From positions 310,001-374,000 of the forward strand of contig NZ_QGGW01000002.1 of NCBI RefSeq assembly GCF_003148775.1: DNA of 64,000 nt, in the 5' to 3' direction. The translations under genes and the position numbers were made by a program. Origin of the DNA: Roseicyclus mahoneyensis (GTDB lineage Bacteria; Pseudomonadota; Alphaproteobacteria; Rhodobacterales; Rhodobacteraceae). Below, piece by piece: positions 54,389 to 62,450 of the stretch. Position 1 is the stretch's first letter. Each line of letters starts with the position of its first letter. The notes beneath the pieces were generated by a model, which was not told the DNA's origin, ran no database searches, and saw only the letters and a list, made by a program, of their open reading frames with translations.

Positions 54389-55156
54389 TCAATTCGCAAA
54401 GCAATCATCGCGCCCATCGGCGGCGATGGTGGCGGCCCCGCCCGCGATGGACCGCGCGCGTCGGTCGACAAATCCCGAGGGCGCCGAGGCGATCCGGTTC
54501 TGCGGGCTGGGCAGGACGGCGGCCAGCAGCGAAGCCTGCCGCAGCGACAGATCGGCGGCAGACACACCGAAATGATGCTGCGCGGCGGCCTCCGCACCAA
54601 AGACACCTTCGCCGAATTCGGCGACGTTCAGGTAGACCTCGAGCACGCGCCGCTTGGACCAAAGCAGTTCCATCACCGGGGTGAATGCCGCCTCGAGCGC
54701 TTTTCGCACCCATGTCCGGCCATGCCACAGAAAGGTGTTCTTGACCGTCTGCTGGCTGATCGTAGACGCGCCGCGCTGCCCGCCTTCGGCGATGGCGTCT
54801 CGGATGGCATCCATGTCAAAGCCCCAATGCCGGCAGAAATTCGCGTCTTCCGCCGCGACCACGGCTCGTTGCAGATTGACCGAAATCTCCTCGATCGGGA
54901 TCCATTGGCGCTCGATTCCGCCCAGCCGACGGCTTTCGCCGATCATGTAGGCCGTCGTGGGTACCGGGATGAAGGCATAGAGAATGACCCATCCAAGCCC
55001 AAGGACGATAAGCGCCGCGACCGACCGCACAAGCCAGCGCCGCAGCCATATCGCCGCACGGCGCAGGCGAGAGGGCTGCCGTGCCTGTGCGCGTTTGTGC
55101 GGCTTGCCACGGATCGCGGATTTCACCGCGCTGTCCGGATCGGATTTTCTGGCCAA
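54389..55156 (-). CDS. mtgA: Monofunctional peptidoglycan glycosyltransferase MtgA
   Basis: A GT51-only peptidoglycan polymerase (255 residues). After a basic cytoplasmic tail there is one membrane helix (about 42-62). The catalytic domain includes AVVAAEDANFCRHWGFD with the essential Glu, GASTISQQTVKNTFLW, and EVYLNVAEFGEGVFGAEAAAQHHFG. No ATG exists in the usable frame; the TTG at 55156 preceded by GAGGT is the best start. It is the first gene of a minus-strand group with fzlA, queG and the SDR gene, which puts a wall polymerase next to a constriction regulator. Confidence 0.92.
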   Translation of the reverse strand: MARKSDPDSAVKSAIRGKPHKRAQARQPSRLRRAAIWLRRWLVRSVAALIVLGLGWVILYAFIPVPTTAYMIGESRRLGGIERQWIPIEEISVNLQRAVVAAEDANFCRHWGFDMDAIRDAIAEGGQRGASTISQQTVKNTFLWHGRTWVRKALEAAFTPVMELLWSKRRVLEVYLNVAEFGEGVFGAEAAAQHHFGVSAADLSLRQASLLAAVLPSPQNRIASAPSGFVDRRARSIAGGAATIAADGRDDCFAN

Positions 55157-55393
55157 TCTGACCTCATGTCGTTCATGCCCTTGCGCGGGCAGGCTAGTTC
55201 CTGTGGGGCAGGAAGGCCAATACCCCGGCGGACAGATCCCTTGCCCGTGTTCTCGCCTCGCGTCGACGCCAAATTGATGCGGCACCACGAACGATCCGTT
55301 GAATTACCCGGCTTTGGCCCGCCCGCTTCCGCAATCGCGCCGCATTTGGGGGTCAAACAGGAGAAGACCAACAAGCCCGAGCAGGTAGTAAAG

Positions 55394-56299
55394 ATGGATC
55401 GACTTACGGAAATGGAAGCCTTCGCCATGGTGGTGGACCAGGGTGGCTTTACCGATGCCGCGAAGAAGATGGGGATTTCCAAATCCGCCGTGTCCAAGCA
55501 TGTCTCCAGTCTTGAGACGCGTTTGGGCGCGCGACTGCTCAACCGCACCACGCGCCGCGTCAGCCCGACCGAGATCGGCCTAGCTTATTACGACCGCGCC
55601 CGCCGCGTGCTCAACGACGCCGGCGAGGCCGACGCGCTGGTAACCGCGATGCAATCGGCTCCGTCGGGCACATTGCGCGTGTCCATCGCCACCGATTTCG
55701 GGGTGAATCATGTCTCGCCCATTCTGGGCAAGTTCCTGCACAGATACCCCGATGTCACCGTCAACATGGTGCTCAACAACCGCTATGTCGAACTGATCTC
55801 GGAAGGGTTCGACATGGCGATCCGGGTGGGCGAGTTGGAGGACAGCAGCCTGCGCGCCCGCAAGATTTGCGAGACGCAGCGCCGGATGATCGCGGCGCCG
55901 TCCTATTTCCAGCGCTATGGCCGCCCGGAAAAGATCGACGACCTGAACGAACACAAGCTCTTGCATTATTCCAACAACGCCAATGGCAACGTCTGGAAGA
56001 TCACCGCCCCTTCGGGCGAACAGCGGCAGGTGCGCAGCGGTGGCTGGCTGACCGTGAACGACGGCCAGTCGCTGCTCAATGCCGCGATCGGGGGGCTGGG
56101 CATCGCCTACCTGCCCAGTTTCCTTTATGCTGACCCGCTTCGTGCCGGGTTGATCGAGGATGTGATCCCCGATCTGCCGGTCGACATCCAAGGCGTATAC
56201 GCGATCTATCCGCCCGGCCGCTACACGCAGCCCAAGGTAAGATCCTTCATCGACTTTCTTGTCGACGCCTTCAAGGACAAGGGACCCACCGACTGGTGA
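55394..56299 (+). CDS. LysR-family transcriptional regulator
   Basis: A 301-residue LysR regulator of the group resembling DsdC/CrgA-like proteins. The winged helix-turn-helix is at residues 1-60 (FAMVVDQGGFTDAAKKMGISKSAVSKHVSSLE), followed by a two-lobed effector domain starting SGTLRVSIATDFGVN. The start is the ATG at 55394; the enormous open frame running from 53618 into it is chance coding on the strand opposite queG, fzlA and mtgA. LysR proteins often control the divergent neighbour, here mtgA, with a 237-base gap, but the target is not evident. A strong terminator follows. Confidence 0.92.
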   Translation: MDRLTEMEAFAMVVDQGGFTDAAKKMGISKSAVSKHVSSLETRLGARLLNRTTRRVSPTEIGLAYYDRARRVLNDAGEADALVTAMQSAPSGTLRVSIATDFGVNHVSPILGKFLHRYPDVTVNMVLNNRYVELISEGFDMAIRVGELEDSSLRARKICETQRRMIAAPSYFQRYGRPEKIDDLNEHKLLHYSNNANGNVWKITAPSGEQRQVRSGGWLTVNDGQSLLNAAIGGLGIAYLPSFLYADPLRAGLIEDVIPDLPVDIQGVYAIYPPGRYTQPKVRSFIDFLVDAFKDKGPTDW

Positions 56300-56384
56300 T
56301 GCGCTGTCGCGCCTGCCCCGCTGATTTTTTTGCCTGATGCCGTGCCTGCGCCCTGTCTTCTGTTCCGGGGCGCGTGCCTGACTG

Positions 56385-56421
56385 CGCCCGGATTGGCTCC
56401 GCGCCGATCCGGGCGTTTTTT
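56385..56421 (+). terminator. Rho-independent terminator after the LysR gene
   Basis: CGCCCGGAT (56385-56393) pairs with ATCCGGGCG (56407-56415), nine perfect base pairs, followed by TTTTTT. It ends two bases before the stop of the convergent OmpA-family gene. Confidence 0.92.
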
Positions 56422-56423
56422 CG

Positions 56424-57389
56424 TCAATAGGCGATCAAGACGGCCTCGACCCGCCGATTGGCCTCGCGGCCGGCGGTCGTGCTGTTGGAGGCGCGGGGGG
56501 CAAGATAGCCGATCCCCTCGGCCTCGATCTGGGCCGGGTCCGCGCCGAGAGCATCGACCAGATATGCGCGTACGGCAGAGGCCCGGGCCCTGCTGACGGC
56601 GATATTGGCCTCGCGCGAGCCTTCGGTGTCGGTATGCCCGACCAAAACGATCCGTCGCCTCGGGTCTTCGGCAAGATAGGCGGCCAGCGCCACAAGGCTT
56701 TCAATGCGGTCGCCCGCCAAGGCAGAGGCGCCCGTGGCGAAGGTCACGTCACTCAGGACGGCAGAGCCGGTGGTGGTCAGGCGCGCGATCACCCCCTCGG
56801 CGTCCGCGGCACCTTCGTGCGGGTCGGTCTGCCGGGTGGAGGATGTCACCGGCACGGCCAAGGCGCCCACCGGGGTCACGCGCGCAACATGCACATAGCC
56901 ATGCTGACCCCCTTGCGAGATCGTCACGGCCAGATGTTCCACCGCGTCGACCAGCGCGCGCGAGGCGGTCAGATAGTGGAACCGGCCCAGATCGACATGC
57001 ATCGACGGGCCATCCGCTATGGGCAGGGCAAAGCGGAAATCGAAGCCGCCGCAGCCGATGTCGGCGCAGGCAAACCCGATCGTGTAGCCTTGCGCGGTCA
57101 GCTGGCCCTCGATCGTCGCAAAAATCCGGGTCGAGTCGCCTGCTTCGTCGGGCAGGACCCATATTTCCTGCGACAGGTCGCCGGCAAACTCGAGCGTGGG
57201 CACGGCGCGGCCGTCGAAGGGGCCCGTGGCGATGCGGAACCCTGCCACCCTGTCGGTCTCGATCCGGACAAGCTCTGCCCCTGTCGGCCAATCCAGATCC
57301 AGCCCCGCGGCAGGCAGCACGCCACACAAGGAAACAAGCACTGCGGTCAGACATCGGACAATGGGCTGCGCGCGGCCGTTTTGCGTCAT
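56424..57389 (-). CDS. OmpA-family peptidoglycan-binding protein
   Basis: A 321-residue exported protein. A signal peptide ends near PAAG (about residue 29). An N-terminal domain of ~170 residues is of unknown function, with paired cysteines in FACADIGCGGFDF. A C-terminal OmpA domain (about 205-321) has the peptidoglycan-binding signature VGHTDTEGSREANIAVSRARASAVRAYLV and ends with REANRRVEAVLIAY. It probably sits in the periplasm or outer membrane and grips the wall. The start is the ATG at 57389; upstream codons lack a signal. It is seven bases downstream of the GNAT gene on the same strand, so cotranscribed with it. Confidence 0.88.
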   Translation of the reverse strand: MTQNGRAQPIVRCLTAVLVSLCGVLPAAGLDLDWPTGAELVRIETDRVAGFRIATGPFDGRAVPTLEFAGDLSQEIWVLPDEAGDSTRIFATIEGQLTAQGYTIGFACADIGCGGFDFRFALPIADGPSMHVDLGRFHYLTASRALVDAVEHLAVTISQGGQHGYVHVARVTPVGALAVPVTSSTRQTDPHEGAADAEGVIARLTTTGSAVLSDVTFATGASALAGDRIESLVALAAYLAEDPRRRIVLVGHTDTEGSREANIAVSRARASAVRAYLVDALGADPAQIEAEGIGYLAPRASNSTTAGREANRRVEAVLIAY

Positions 57390-57396
57390 GGGCCTG

Positions 57397-58122
57397 TCAG
57401 GCTTGCGGGGATCGGTAGTGGTATGTTCCCACAGCCTCGAACCCCAAGGAAGCATAAAGCCCAAGCGCCGGCTGGTTTTCGCCGGTGACAAGGATGGCGA
57501 ACCGCGCAGCGCCCTCGGCCTGTGCCCAATCGGCGGCAGCGCGCATCATGATCTGACCCAGACCCTTCCGACGCTGCGCGGGCGCGATTTCCAGCGCGTG
57601 CAGCATGGCGATGCCGTCATGGATGGCGACGAAGGCCGTGCCTGCAGGCTTGTCATCGACCCTGCCGAAAAAGGACATCTTGCGCCCTGTCGCACGGTCC
57701 ATAACGGCCAACCTGCCGGGGCCCACGCCTGCGGCCGCCCAGATCTCGGTCTGTATGGCCAGCGGCGGCCATGTGGCAAAGCAGGTGACGGGTGGTGGAT
57801 GGGCGGCAAGTGTTGCTGTGGGCGCGATCATCGCATGGGTCGTGTCGCGGATGGCAAACCTGCGCGCGGACAGCCGCACATCCAGCGCGGTCTGATGATC
57901 TTGCACCATGACCAGTGGCGCCTGCCCCTGATCGGCCTGCGCAGCAAGGGCCGCGTCGATCTCTGCCTCGCTGGCGTCGGTGGCGTCGGGATCGGTCAGG
58001 CGTGCGGCGCTGACCCGCTGGCCGCCGCCCGCCCCTGTCGGCACCGTGAAGGGCCCTATGGTCCGCACTGCGGCAGGGGGCCAAGTGGCAGCGATGACCG
58101 GGGCAAGATCGACGAGCCGCAT
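57397..58122 (-). CDS. GNAT-family N-acetyltransferase
   Basis: A 241-residue protein whose C-terminal half is a GNAT acetyltransferase: HALEIAPAQRRKGLGQIMMRAAADWA carries the acetyl-CoA-binding R/Q-x-x-G-x-G motif (RRKGLG), followed by FAILVTGENQPALGLYASLGFEAVGTYHYR, the usual last strands. The N-terminal half (about 1-120) is more diverged and may be a degenerate second GNAT fold. The substrate cannot be deduced. It lies between a molybdopterin-binding protein gene (six bases upstream) and the OmpA-family gene. Confidence 0.87.
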   Translation of the reverse strand: MRLVDLAPVIAATWPPAAVRTIGPFTVPTGAGGGQRVSAARLTDPDATDASEAEIDAALAAQADQGQAPLVMVQDHQTALDVRLSARRFAIRDTTHAMIAPTATLAAHPPPVTCFATWPPLAIQTEIWAAAGVGPGRLAVMDRATGRKMSFFGRVDDKPAGTAFVAIHDGIAMLHALEIAPAQRRKGLGQIMMRAAADWAQAEGAARFAILVTGENQPALGLYASLGFEAVGTYHYRSPQA

Positions 58123-58128
58123 GCCGCG

Positions 58129-58857
58129 TCACCCTGTTGCGGGGAACAGGCGCACCAGCGCGCCCATCACGGCGTCGACGGCCGGGCCGTCCTGACTGCG
58201 CACCACGATGTTGGACCCGTGCACCCCGTCACGTTGGAACGGGTAGGACCCGATCGAGACCTCGGGATGATCGGCGGCGAGCCGGCCCAGCGCCTCGGCG
58301 ATGTCGCCTTCGCCGCGGACCACGCGCAGCGATTGCGACAGCATCGGCGGCCCGCCGGTGAGGGTGGGCATGACGCTGGCCACCATCGCCTCGAAGATGC
58401 TGGGGACACCTGCCATCACATGGACATTGCCGATGGTGAAGCCGGGTGCCGCGGAAATCGGGTTGTCAATCAGGCGGGCCCCTGCCGGGATGCGGGCCAT
58501 GCGCAGGCGGGCGGCGTTCAGCTCCTGTCCACGGGCGTCATAATGCGCTTGCAAGATCGCACGCGCGTCGTCGCGGATGTCGATCGGCGCGCCCATCGCA
58601 TCGGCGACGGCATCGGCGGTGATGTCGTCATGGGTAGGGCCGATTCCACCCGAGGTGAAGACATGGTCATAGGCGGCAGACAGGGCCTGTACGGCCTGTT
58701 TGATCCTGTCATGCTCGTCGGCGACGACGCGCGCCTCGGTCAGGCGGATGCCGTGATCGGTCAGCGCGCGGGCGAGGAAATTGGTGTTGCTGTCGCGCGT
58801 GCGGCCCGACAGGATCTCGTCGCCGATCACCAGCATCGCGGCGGTGGGGGTATGCAT
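58129..58857 (-). CDS. Molybdopterin-binding (CinA N-terminal/MoaB-like) protein
   Basis: A 242-residue protein with the MoCF-biosynthesis/CinA N-terminal domain. LVIGDEILSGRTRDSNTNFLARAL opens it, and FTSGGIGPTHDDITADAVADAMG carries the typical GGxGPTxDD motif. There is no C-terminal CinA deamidase domain. Despite the cofactor-binding name, many such proteins are thought to act on pyridine-nucleotide damage or FAD; the substrate is open. The start is the ATG at 58857, which puts LVIGDEIL near residue 9 as in relatives; the frame upstream is open but overlaps map. It is the first gene of a three-gene group with GNAT and OmpA genes. Confidence 0.9.
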   Translation of the reverse strand: MHTPTAAMLVIGDEILSGRTRDSNTNFLARALTDHGIRLTEARVVADEHDRIKQAVQALSAAYDHVFTSGGIGPTHDDITADAVADAMGAPIDIRDDARAILQAHYDARGQELNAARLRMARIPAGARLIDNPISAAPGFTIGNVHVMAGVPSIFEAMVASVMPTLTGGPPMLSQSLRVVRGEGDIAEALGRLAADHPEVSIGSYPFQRDGVHGSNIVVRSQDGPAVDAVMGALVRLFPATG

Positions 58858-59074
58858 TCTGTGCCCTTCGCTTGTCCATCCCTGCAAGATCGGTATAGGC
58901 CCCTGCCCATGCGGTTTCCAAGCCCTCTCATCGGTACGGCCCCTATCCGCCGCCGGTCGAAACGGGCTGGTCGGCAAGGGTTTGGGGCCCACGCGATTGT
59001 CAGGCCTGCCTGACTGGAAATTGTCACGCAAGGCGACTAACTTAGCCATCGGCACGCGTTCGGAGGTCCGGGGT

Positions 59075-59884
59075 TTGGACGATTTCAAGGGCCGTCTCAC
59101 AAAAGACGGCATTCGCATACACGGGGCAGAGGATTTCGCCGGGATGCACCGCGCGGGACACTTGGCCGCGCGCATTCTCGACGATGTGGCCCCTATGGTG
59201 TTCCCCGGCCAGACCACCGAGGAGATCGACGCCGCGATCGAAGGGATGGTGGCGGATGCAGGCGCTGTCTCGGCCACCATCGGCTATCGTGGCTACAAGC
59301 ATGCGTCCTGCATCAGCGTGAACCATGTGGTCTGCCACGGGATTCCCGGACCCAAGGTGCTGAAAGAGGGCGATATCCTCAACATCGACGTGACCGTGAT
59401 CGTCGATGGCTGGTTTGGCGACACCAGCCGGATGTACGTCGCCGGAAAGCTGGGCCGCAAGGCCGAGCGCTTGGTGCAAGTCACCCATGACGCCCTGATG
59501 AAGGGGATCGAGGCGGTCCGGCCCGGCAATACCTTCGGTGACATCGGCCACGCCATCCAGAGCTTCGTGGAGGCGCAGCGTATGTCGGTTGTGCGCGATT
59601 TCTGCGGGCATGGGCTGGGGCAGGTGTTTCACGCACCGCCCAACGTCTTGCATTACGGCCGCCCCGGCACGGGCCCCCGGCTGGAAGAAGGCATGTTCTT
59701 CACCATCGAGCCGATGGTCAATCTGGGCAGGCCGGAAACCAAGGTTCTGGCCGATGACTGGACGGCGGTGACCCGCGACAAGTCGCTGTCGGCGCAGTTC
59801 GAGCATTCCATCGGCGTGACCGCGACCGGGGCCGATATCTTCACCCTGTCGCCCGGCGGAAAATTCCACCCGACCTGGACCTGA
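59075..59884 (+). CDS. map: Methionine aminopeptidase type I
   Basis: Removes the initiator methionine from new proteins (269 residues). Metal-binding residues are in place: His in GYRGYKHASCISVNHVVCHG, Asp in NIDVTVIVDGWFGDTSR, His in FCGHGLGQVFHAPPNV, and Glu in FTIEPMVNLG and near the end in AQFEHSIGVT. I take the TTG at 59075 as start: a perfect GGAGG (59062-59066) lies eight bases before it and it yields a family-typical LDDFKGRLTKDGIRIH N-terminus. The frame continues upstream to 58781 but opposite the molybdopterin-binding gene. radC follows 37 bases downstream. Confidence 0.95.
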   Translation: MDDFKGRLTKDGIRIHGAEDFAGMHRAGHLAARILDDVAPMVFPGQTTEEIDAAIEGMVADAGAVSATIGYRGYKHASCISVNHVVCHGIPGPKVLKEGDILNIDVTVIVDGWFGDTSRMYVAGKLGRKAERLVQVTHDALMKGIEAVRPGNTFGDIGHAIQSFVEAQRMSVVRDFCGHGLGQVFHAPPNVLHYGRPGTGPRLEEGMFFTIEPMVNLGRPETKVLADDWTAVTRDKSLSAQFEHSIGVTATGADIFTLSPGGKFHPTWT

Positions 59885-59921
59885 TAACAGACCGTTAACC
59901 TTTTTTGCGGAGGCTGGTCGC

Positions 59922-60707
59922 ATGTCCGATCAGCCGTCCTTTTCCTTTGGCGAGGTGTCGCCGCGTTTCGTGCCCGCCAAGGCCGACATGCCGCGATCTG
60001 CAGCGCGCAAGGCCGGCGGCCCGTCAACAGGGGCCGAGCTGCACCGCCACGCCCATCGTGACCGGCTGCGCCAACGCTTCACCGATGGCGGGGCCGAGGC
60101 CGTGCCGGATTACGAACTGCTGGAGATGATCCTTTATCGCGCGCTGCCGCGCGGCGATACCAAACCGCTGGCCAAGGCGCTGCTGAAACGCTTTGGCGAT
60201 CTCAACCACGTTCTGGCCGCCCCGCCCGCCCGCCTCAAGGAGGTGGAGGGGGTGGGCGAACGGGTGATCTTCGAGCTGAAGCTGATCGAGGCTGTGGGCC
60301 ACCGCATGGCGCGGGCACGTGTCTTGAAAAAGCCGATCCTGTCATCATGGGATGCGCTGCTGGAGTATTGCCAGACGGCCATGGCGCACCGCGACCTCGA
60401 GCAATTCCGTGTGCTCTACCTCGACCGCAAGAACGTGCTGATCGCGGATGAGGCGCAGGCGGACGGCACTGTGGATCACGTGCCGGTCTACCCGCGCGAG
60501 GTGGTCAAGCGCGCACTGGAACTGAACGCGTCGGCCCTGATCCTTGTGCACAACCATCCGTCGGGCGATCCGTCCCCCAGTCAGGCGGATATCGACATGA
60601 CCTTTGCGATCCGCGATGCTGCGCATGTGCTGGGTCTGGTCATCCATGATCATCTGATCATCGGCAAGGCGCGTGAGTTGAGTTTTCGCAGTGAAGGGTA
60701 TCTGTAG
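59922..60707 (+). CDS. radC: RadC-family (JAB1/MPN) protein
   Basis: A 261-residue RadC/DUF2466 protein. A helix-hairpin-helix region is at about 100-125 (RLKEVEGVGERVIFELKLIEA). The JAMM metalloprotease-like motif is near the C-terminus: LILVHNHPSGDPSPSQAD with the two His and Asp, plus an upstream Glu region. The earlier link to recombination repair has been withdrawn in the literature, so the true function is unknown; a DNA-associated or protein-processing hydrolase is likely. The ~45-residue N-terminal extension is polar. It is downstream of map and followed by a possible 49-residue frame. Confidence 0.92.
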   Translation: MSDQPSFSFGEVSPRFVPAKADMPRSAARKAGGPSTGAELHRHAHRDRLRQRFTDGGAEAVPDYELLEMILYRALPRGDTKPLAKALLKRFGDLNHVLAAPPARLKEVEGVGERVIFELKLIEAVGHRMARARVLKKPILSSWDALLEYCQTAMAHRDLEQFRVLYLDRKNVLIADEAQADGTVDHVPVYPREVVKRALELNASALILVHNHPSGDPSPSQADIDMTFAIRDAAHVLGLVIHDHLIIGKARELSFRSEGYL

Positions 60708-60708
60708 T

Positions 60709-60858
60709 ATGTTGGGTCGTCCGTGTTTTCCCGTGTTTTCCCGTCCACCGCTATCCGAGACCGAGACCGAGACCGAGGCGCCAGCGCCGGTCCGCCGCCC
60801 CGATCAGGCGAAAGCCGACGAACAACAGCCGTCTGATCCAAGGCGTAACGCCGCCTGA
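60709..60858 (+). CDS. Possible small protein after radC (49 residues)
   Basis: An ATG one base after the radC stop opens a 49-codon frame ending TGA at 60858. The predicted product is Pro-, Glu- and Thr-rich with a SETETETEAPAP run and a highly charged, polar tail, which suggests disorder. The DNA contains two tandem repeats (60721-60744 and 60757-60777). Position so close to radC allows translational re-initiation, but there is no separate ribosome-binding site and I recognise no relative, so it may be non-coding. Confidence 0.3.
   Translation: MLGRPCFPVFSRPPLSETETETEAPAPVRRPDQAKADEQQPSDPRRNAA
60721..60777. repeat. Two short tandem repeats downstream of radC
   Basis: CCGTGTTTTC is repeated directly from 60721 to 60744 (2.4 copies of 10 bases), and GAGACC from 60757 to 60777 (3.5 copies of 6 bases), in the 155-base gap between the convergent radC and OmpA-chimera genes. 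Such runs are prone to slippage. Confidence 0.8.
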
Positions 60859-60862
60859 GGGC

Positions 60863-62431
60863 TCACTCCAGCCAGACCTCCACCCGACGGTTCACGGCGC
60901 GCCCCCAGTCGCTGTCCTCGCAGGCCATCGGCATCGCCTCGCCGAAGGCATCGATGTCGAGCGTCACGCGGTCGGGCTCAGCGGCCTCAGCGGCGGCCTG
61001 GATGGCGTTTCGCACCGTTTCCGCGCGGCGCAGCGACAAGCGCAGGTTCAGCTCAGCCTGTCCCTCGCCATCGGAAAATCCGACGAAGACAAGCCGACGC
61101 CCGTCAAACGCGCCGCGTTCGATGGCGGCGGCCAGACGCGCGACAGAGGCGCGCGATTGCGCATCTAGGTCGATCGACCCGTCGTCAAACCGAAAGGTCG
61201 ATGACAGACGTTCGGCCTGTCCCAGTGTTGCGACAAGGCGTTGCAACTCGGCAAGCGGCACCTCGTCACCGGCGGCGGTGATGGCATTTGCGATGCGGCT
61301 GCCCTGCAGGGCCATTGGTGTCCGCGTCAGGCTCTGGTTCACGAAACCGGCCGCGGCCACGGTGCGCTCGGCGGCCTCAGATTCGGTCCAGATCAGGAAA
61401 TCGCGCACCAACTGTGGCAAGCGGCGCGGCGCGAGATACAGGTAGACCGGCGCGGTGAGGGGATAATCCTCGGCCTTGACGGCATTGGCATCAGCCGCCT
61501 GCGAAAACCCGCAGCTGCCCGCAAGTGGCAGACTTTGCGCCGGGCCGCGCGCCGATTGCGCCGTGATACCGATGGCATAGGCGTCGCGCGCCACGGCGCT
61601 GGCCAGATCGCGGGCGCTGGCGTGGCGGGTCAGCGCCTCGGTGCCGAGCGTGGATATGCCGGGTGGCAGGATTCGGGTCTCGAAGACCTGCGCCAGCCCC
61701 AGATCGGCATCCAGCAGATGCAGCGCGATGGGCGCATCCGGTCCACCAAGTGCCTGCCAGTTGTCGATCTCGCCCGTAAAGACTTGCGCCAGTTGCGGCA
61801 GGGATATCGCGTTGATCGGGTTCTGCGCCGCCACCACGGGCACCAGCGCTTCAAGCCCGATGACCCGCACCCGCCGGATCAGGGCGGGATCGTCGGGCGC
61901 CGCTGCGCGGTCGGCGCGGCGTTCCGCCTCGGACGCCTCTCGCAGGCTGATGGCCAGGTCGGCCTCGCCGTTCAGTAGCGCCAGCATGCCCGTGTCGCTG
62001 GTGCCCGCTGCGATGTCAAAGCGGGCGGCCGGGCTGCCATCGGCCCGGATCAGGGCATAGGACAGACCATTGTCGGTGATCTCGGGCGTGGCCAGAACCA
62101 TGCCGCGGCTTTCGGCGAAGCCCGCCAGCAGGGCGGGCAGCAGGCCTTCGACGACCGTGGCCTCGCCCGCGATGCGCGCTTCGGCCACGAAGCGTTCAAG
62201 GTCGGGGCATCCGGGCCCTGCGCACTGCACCCCTTCTGCGGCGATGGTGAGCGGGCCGTAGATGCTGTCTAGACGGTAATAGGCCCCGTCAAAGGCCATG
62301 AGGTTGCCCTCCAACGTCACGCTGCCGTCGAGCGAGCGCAGTTGCACATCCTGCGCGATGGCAGTCATGGGGCCGGAAAGGCTGAATAGGGTCAAGGCGG
62401 CACAGATGGCCGCCCCCCGGAGATATGGCAT
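60863..62431 (-). CDS. Phosphate-binding-protein-like/OmpA chimeric envelope protein
   Basis: A 522-residue two-part exported protein. Signal peptide at residues 1-~26. A short beta segment (about 28-60) is followed by a PstS-like type 2 periplasmic binding domain (about 85-375) showing LPQLAQVFTGEIDNWQALGG, the signature stretch of phosphate-binding proteins, and a late FLIWTESEAAERTVAAAGFV. A C-terminal OmpA domain (about 400-522) has VFVGFSDGEGQAELNLRLSLRRAETVRNAI and ends WGRAVNRRVEVWLE. The combination suggests a ligand-binding protein tethered to peptidoglycan; the ligand may be phosphate or something else, since no pst genes are near. It is 19 bases downstream of the unrecognised envelope protein gene. 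Confidence 0.85.
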   Translation of the reverse strand: MPYLRGAAICAALTLFSLSGPMTAIAQDVQLRSLDGSVTLEGNLMAFDGAYYRLDSIYGPLTIAAEGVQCAGPGCPDLERFVAEARIAGEATVVEGLLPALLAGFAESRGMVLATPEITDNGLSYALIRADGSPAARFDIAAGTSDTGMLALLNGEADLAISLREASEAERRADRAAAPDDPALIRRVRVIGLEALVPVVAAQNPINAISLPQLAQVFTGEIDNWQALGGPDAPIALHLLDADLGLAQVFETRILPPGISTLGTEALTRHASARDLASAVARDAYAIGITAQSARGPAQSLPLAGSCGFSQAADANAVKAEDYPLTAPVYLYLAPRRLPQLVRDFLIWTESEAAERTVAAAGFVNQSLTRTPMALQGSRIANAITAAGDEVPLAELQRLVATLGQAERLSSTFRFDDGSIDLDAQSRASVARLAAAIERGAFDGRRLVFVGFSDGEGQAELNLRLSLRRAETVRNAIQAAAEAAEPDRVTLDIDAFGEAMPMACEDSDWGRAVNRRVEVWLE

Positions 62432-62450
62432 GTATGCTGCGCGACAGGCT

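Noticed and set aside
53618-56299. An 893-codon open frame on the plus strand covering queG, fzlA, mtgA and the LysR gene
   Set aside because: Only the last 301 codons match a family (LysR). The rest is low-complexity Arg/Gly/Pro-rich sequence opposite four well-supported genes, a common effect of high GC.
60721-60777. Tandem repeats as a CRISPR-like array
   Set aside because: Units are 6 and 10 bases without spacers and there are no cas genes.
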